Positions 58,640 to 64,000 of a stretch of DNA of 64,000 nt are shown here, piece after piece. The stretch lies in contig BLJB01000058.1 of assembly GCA_013423325.1 (NCBI GenBank), positions 58,165-122,164 on the forward strand, read 5' to 3'. Position 1 is the stretch's first letter; the number at the start of each line of letters is the position of its first letter. The position numbers and the translations under genes were made by a program. The notes under the pieces are model-generated. The model was not told where the DNA came from. It ran no database searches and saw only the letters and a program-made list of their open reading frames with translations. The DNA is from Usnea hakonensis. Its lineage: Eukaryota > Ascomycota > Lecanoromycetes > Lecanorales > Parmeliaceae.

Positions 58640-61600
58640 ATGCTCCTCATTCGCCAGACGTGGACACTGGTACACAAGAATATACTCATCGTTCTTGTTC
58701 GGCACCCGTTTACCACTCCTGTTCGATGCTTCCTCTTACCGGTACGATTTGCCTCTATATGACCCTTTCCCCTCTCTCCCCAACCCCTCCGCAGATTTTC
58801 TGTATAGACGTCTTCTGCATTTTTATTGCATGTTTCTGAAATCCTTATTTTCAAGACGTGGTTGTTATTTCTTCTTGAGATGGTGATCGCTGACTGGAGA
58901 TCTATACCAGGTCATTTTCAGCTGGTTCCTCGCATATGCGAGAAACCTCTTCATCCCACCTTCCCATTACGGAATCGCGAACGCGACACCAGTCAGGTCT
59001 TTGCCAGACGCTCTTAGTGCTGCAATAGGAGGGGGAAGAAACACCATTGCTTTTGTCAATAATGGATTCACCAGGGGTGATATTGACACGGTCATTAACC
59101 AGGTGGCGGATCAGGCCAAGAATGACGGCGTGACGGTCAAGATTCTGTCGCAACAGGAGGACCTACTCACAATATGCCGGAGTTCGATTCGCGGTGTATC
59201 TTCATGTTATGGCGCCGCAGTCTTTTATGGTTCGCCAACAGAAGGACCTGGTGGCATCTGGAACTACAGTCTGAGGGCTGACGGAGGGCTTGGAGACAAA
59301 ATCGATACCACGAATGCGAACAATGACCAAGAAGTGTACGTGCTACCACTTCAGCATGCAATCGACTTTGCCATCGCAGGCCAGAACACTACCATCGATC
59401 AGTCAGCTCTTCCTAGCCGCGTCTATGAATACCCATACACGAGTCAAACACAGAAGGAGAGAAATGATCAGATTCGTGTGCGGTATATGGGGGGTATAAT
59501 TGAAATACTAGCCGTCGCGTTCTTCATTGGTATTGTGGGGGTGATTTACCAATTGGTCGGACTGATCGCATCAGAAAGAGAGCTTGGCATGACCCAGATT
59601 ATCGAAGCGTCAATGCCGAACAAAAGGCGCTGGGAACCTCAAGCCGTCCGATTGCTTGCAAATCACATCGCCTTTGACATTATGTTCTCTCCAGGCTGGA
59701 TCGCTATCGGTCTGATTCTAAAATTCGGAGTCTTCGCGAAAACCAGTGCCGCAACCCTAGTGTTTTTCAACCTGTTGACCGGCCTTTCTCTTTCGTCGTT
59801 CTCCATTTTTGGGGCAGCTTTCTTCCATAAAGCACAGTTGAGCGGAATAGTAACAACGATTGTATCTCTGCTGTTCGCCGTACTGGCACAGGTCATCGCA
59901 AAGTCGAGCACTGGCGCAGTTGCAATCCTCAGTCTGCTGTTTCCACCTATGAATTACACTTTCTTTACTGTGTTGATGGCCCGGTGGGAAAGACAAGATG
60001 AAGGCACAAACTTGGTCAAGGCCGCTCCACAGAATCCGTCCACTTTACCAGGAGTTGCTTTTTTTGTCTTCTCAATCATCCAGATCATCGTCTTCCCTAT
60101 CCTTGGAGCTGTAGTAGAGAGGACGCTTTACGGTACCGCATCGGAGGGACGCCAATTCTCATCTGGAAACGAATCAACCCAAGCTGCCGTCCAACTGTCG
60201 GATTTCACAAAACGCTACAGCCCGTCATGGTGGGCGCGTAATATTGCCACCAGATTCGGAAAACACAAGGAAACGGTCGTCGCTGTAAACGCATTAAATC
60301 TCACTATCCCGAGAGGCCAGATTATGGTCCTCTTAGGTGCTAATGGAAGTGGAAAGTCGACGACACTCGAAGCTATAGCCGGTCTCAATACAGTCACGTC
60401 AGGGACTGTTGCCGTAGATGGGTTTGGAGGCCTGGGTATTTGTCCCCAGCGCAACGTTCTTTGGGATCACCTGACTGCTTTTGAGCATGTGCGAATATTT
60501 AACAGACTTAAATCCACCGGCAAGCCATCGACCAAGTCCGAAATACATGAGCTTATTGCAGCTTGCGATCTTGACAGAAAGATCGGCGCTCAGTCCCGTA
60601 CTCTATCAGGAGGACAGAAACGTAAACTCCAGCTCAGTATGATGTTTACTGGAGGATCACGTGTCTGTTGCGTTGATGAGTGTTCTAGCGGAGTTGATGC
60701 TTTGGCCCGCCAGAAGCTATGGAACATATTGCTCAATGAGCGTGGAAAGCGGACAATTATTTTCACAACTCATTTCTTGGATGAGGCCGACCTTCTGTCA
60801 GATCAGATTGCAATTCTTTCGCGAGGTAGCCTCAAGGCACAGGGCTCGGCCGTGGAGCTCAAGCATCAACTTGGAGGCGGCTTTCGCATCCACGTCTTCA
60901 AGACGCCCGGAGATTCCACTGCTCTTCCTCGTTTTGACGGCGTATCTACCAAAGACATGGTGGATCAGACTGTGTACACTCTGCCTAGTTCTGGTCAAGC
61001 CGCGGATTTTGTTCGACTGCTGGAAACACATAACATCAAGAATTACGAAATCAGTTCACCAACTATTGAGGATATATTCTTCAACGTGGCGGAGGACATG
61101 GAAGCTATGTCCGAAGCTCAGCCGATAGATCCCCTCAAAAGCAGCTCTGAACCCAATGGTAAATCGAGCACAGAAGTTATCATAGCAGAGGACAAGGATT
61201 CTGGTTCAGGAGGCAGCGATAAGGGCCTGAAGATTCAGACTGGCAAAAGAATTGGACTCATGCGCCAGGGCTTGACCTTGTTTCGCAAGCGTTGGACTGT
61301 TTTTCAACGAAACTACATTCCATATGCTGCGGCATTCTTGATTCCGGTCATCGCTGCAGGGCTGGTGACCTTGTTCCTGCAAAACTTCATAGCCCCTGGC
61401 TGCTCCCCAACTCAATCAGTCTCATCTACAGACCTAGAGTCCCTCCTTACCCAGGTCAACTATGATATAGTCGTCGCTCCGGCAAGCAGGATAACTCCCC
61501 AGGCTCTCGCCCAACTTGAGGCAACACTTCCAGGAGGGAATTCTAGCGGCTCGGGTGGAAGCGGATTGTCAGATCTTACTTCCTCAATACATCCAATCAA

Positions 61601-63683
61601 CGGTACCCTCGAGGACTTCAACAATTATATTGGTCAGTTCTATGGGAACGTCACCCCTGGAGGCTTCTTTCTTGGAGACGATACATCACCACCCACCTTC
61701 GCATACAAGGGTGACGGGGATATCTCGCTAGCCACCATCACACAAAATCTCATGGATAATCTGCTTTTCAACATCTCAATAAGTAATCAGTATCAAGCTT
61801 TTGACACTCCATGGGTCCCCTCTGCCGGCAAGACGCTCCAATTGGTCGTTTATTTCGGTCTCGCCATGTCTGCGTATCCAGCATTCTTTGCTCTCTACCC
61901 TACGCTTGAGCGGCTGAGAAACGTTCGGCAACTGCACTATAGTAACGGCGTACGAAGTGTATGTCTGTGGTCCGCGTATCTTACCTTTGACTTCATGATT
62001 GTCATTGCCACTAGCGTACTCACAGTCATCATTTTCCGAGGTGTAAGTGACGCCTGGTATCACGTCGAATATCTTTTCGTGGTCTTATTTCTATACGGCA
62101 TTGCATCTACTCTGCTTTCGTACGTCATTTCTTTGTTCTCTAGGTCCCAGCTCGCTGCCTTCGCCTTCGCCGCTGGCGGACAAGCTGTCATGTTTCTGCT
62201 CTACTTTATTGCCTATCTCAGCGTCCTCACCTACTCTCCAACGAACAAGGTCGACAACTATTTGTTGGTCACCCACTTCACCATCGGGCTCATCACTCCC
62301 GCTGGAAACCTCATTCGGGCGCTGTTCGTTGCTCTCAATGTCTTCTCCATTCTTTGCGAGGGCAACCAGATTGCGTCGTATCCTGGTAAAATCTCGCTGT
62401 ATGGAGGTCCAATTCTATACCTCATCGGCCAGTCGTTTTTCCTCTTCGGCGTGCTCTTGTGGTGGGATAGCGGCTCTCTTTGGGCAAGGATCCGCCGCAA
62501 GCAGCTCAAGACCCAGGATGCCGAAGAGGCTGACAGTGTCGATGACGACATTGCCGCGGAGGTCAAGCGAGTCAGTACTGCGCCAGATGATGGTCTTCGA
62601 GTCCAGCACATTACCAAAGCTTATGGCAGCAACGTCGCAGTGCAAGATATTACGTTTGGCGTCAAGCGTGGCGAGGTCTTTGCCCTCCTGGGTCCCAACG
62701 GTGCTGGGAAATCCACAACCATCTCCCTGATCAGAGGCGATATACTCCCATCACACACCAGCGGCGAAATACATGTCGAGGATATTCCAATCAGTAACCG
62801 ACGAGCGGATGCAAGGCAACATCTCGGGGTGTGCCCGCAAGTTGACGCTTGCGATCAAATGACCGTGTTCGAGCATCTACGCTTCTATGCCCGTGTCCGC
62901 GGTGTTGATGACGTGGGTCACAATGTGCGGGAAGTCATTCGCGCGGTTGGTCTGGGACCCTTCCAAAATCGTATGGCCTTTGCCCTCTCCGGTGGCAACA
63001 AACGAAAACTCTCTCTCGCTATTGCCCTCATGGGTAATCCTTCAGTGCTTTTGCTTGACGAGCCCTCTTCTGGCATGGACGTCTGTGCCAAGCGTGTCAT
63101 GTGGAAGACCCTAACTTCAGTTGTCCCGGGCAGGAGTTTGGTCTTGACAACACATTCTATGGAAGAAGCGGACGCTCTGGCAGACAGGGCAGGAATTATG
63201 GGCAAGAAGATGTTGGCTTTGGGGACGAGTGAGGGATTGAGGCGGAAACATGGGGATCGCTATCACGTCCACTTAATTATGAAGACTGCACCACATACTA
63301 GTGATAACGATATGGCTGTGGTCAAGCAATGGATTACCGCCAACCTAGAGGGCGCGGCCGTCGAAGACAAGACCTTCCATGGTCAGTTGCGGTTCTCCAT
63401 ACCCGCCAGTCGATCAGCCGCCGAGGAGCCAATGTTAGCAGGCACGAGTACAGATATCATCCAATCCGTCAATGATAAAGAGAGCAATCGCAGTGGAATT
63501 GGTGCTCTGTTCACCACGCTGGAAGCTCGCAAGGAGGAGCTGGGATTTGAATATTACTCCGTGAGCCAGACGACCTTGGACCAGGTGTTTTTGACTATAG
63601 TAGGCAAGCATAATATCGAAGAGGAAAATTACGGACAAAGGCTGCCAAAAAAGGGGTTTTGGAAGACATTGAGACGTTCATAA
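58640..63683 (+). CDS. ABCA-type full ABC transporter
   Basis: Large ABC exporter of the ABCA (lipid-transporter-like) subfamily in the arrangement TMD-NBD-TMD-NBD, 1624 aa. Two exons (58640-58741, 58911-63683). The short first exon (MLLIRQTWTLVHKNILIVLV) supplies the start and first part of TM1; splicing gives FLLPVIFSWFLAYARNLFIP. A large extracytoplasmic loop and a TM bundle follow. NBD1 has Walker A LLGANGSGKSTTLE (~residue 510), signature LSGGQKRKLQLS and Walker B CCVDECSSGVD, where Cys replaces the usual Pro after DE. NBD2 has LLGPNGAGKSTTIS (~1295), LSGGNKRKLSLA and VLLLDEPSSGMD. Both H-loops are present (FTTHFLDEAD, LTTHSMEEAD). The single 169-nt intron is among the longest in the window. 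Substrate unknown; lipids are usual for this subfamily. Confidence 0.93.
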
Positions 63684-64000
63684 TTGGATTATTGTATACA
63701 AGGCTTACGAAGTGGAGGAGACTAATGGGTGCATAGCATCGGCGTCTTGGACAGCATTATTCATAGATATTTCCACGCAGGCTAGAATCTAATGTTGTTT
63801 TGTTCAATGTCCACCATGGCATATTATTTGGATTCTCCCCTTCATCTAATCTTATGTTCATTTATTGGGCTTTTGGGGATCATTTGATGAGGCAGCTCCG
63901 GGCTAGCTCCGGAGTATCTTCGACCCCTGAGACGCTCGCTCGCCAAGACAAAAATAAACTGCACTTAGGGCCCGCGAAAGATGGTAGGATAAATTTTCTA
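63684..64000. other. 3' flank, window end
   Basis: Downstream region of the ABC transporter gene. No coding signal reaches the window edge. Confidence 0.55.

Noticed and set aside
59001..59003. Start of the ABC transporter at 59001
   Set aside because: The codon is TTG and sits after TM1. Upstream exon 58640-58741 plus 58911 onward gives the canonical N terminus.
1..64000. CRISPR arrays, rRNA genes, intact transposons
   Set aside because: No regularly spaced direct repeats, no rRNA-like blocks, and no transposase or reverse-transcriptase frames were found by eye on either strand.

Overview
This window is nuclear DNA of a filamentous ascomycete (Pezizomycotina). Nearly every gene carries short GT-AG introns of about 41-170 nt, often with a CTGAC/CTAAC-like branch site. 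The gene set (URC4, QDE-1-type RdRP, Crb2/Rad9-like protein, prn-type proline genes, ABCA-type transporter, auxilin-like J protein, SGT1) is typical of that group. A dothideomycete is possible, but I cannot fix the class from sequence alone. I rebuilt exon structures by eye: each junction keeps the reading frame and matches what I know of the family.

Layout. 1-9.3 kb: an MBOAT/wax-synthase-like acyltransferase, an auxilin-like UBA-TPR-J protein (-) and a small secreted-type orphan. 9.3-10.9 kb: URC4 uracil-catabolism protein, then 1.6 kb of microsatellite-rich DNA. 12.5-23.0 kb: a catabolic cluster with an amino-acid permease (-), a divergent FAD-dependent amino-acid oxidase, proline dehydrogenase, a decayed DapA-family aldolase gene and P5C dehydrogenase. 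This resembles the Aspergillus prn cluster with two additions; the enzyme set would also fit hydroxyproline breakdown. The shared permease/oxidase promoter has several GATA-factor-type sites.

24.0-40.1 kb: the most unusual part. One gene (-) fuses a caspase-like protease, an alpha/beta-hydrolase domain that has lost its serine nucleophile, and a vWA domain with an intact MIDAS. Next come a choline/GABA-type permease with 18-nt and 11-nt microexons, a Gtr1/RagA GTPase, and a 1939-residue protein (-) with a Hedgehog/intein-type Hint autoprocessing domain and membrane segments near its C terminus. I recognise the domains but not these complete architectures, so the two large proteins are the best candidates for something undescribed.

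42.5-63.7 kb: a Crb2/Rad9/53BP1-like checkpoint mediator (Tudor plus tandem BRCT), a Ser/Thr-rich cell-surface-type protein, nitronate monooxygenase, an eight-exon RNA-dependent RNA polymerase (-), the co-chaperone SGT1 (-) and an ABCA-type full ABC transporter. I found no rRNA, convincing tRNA, CRISPR array or intact transposon.
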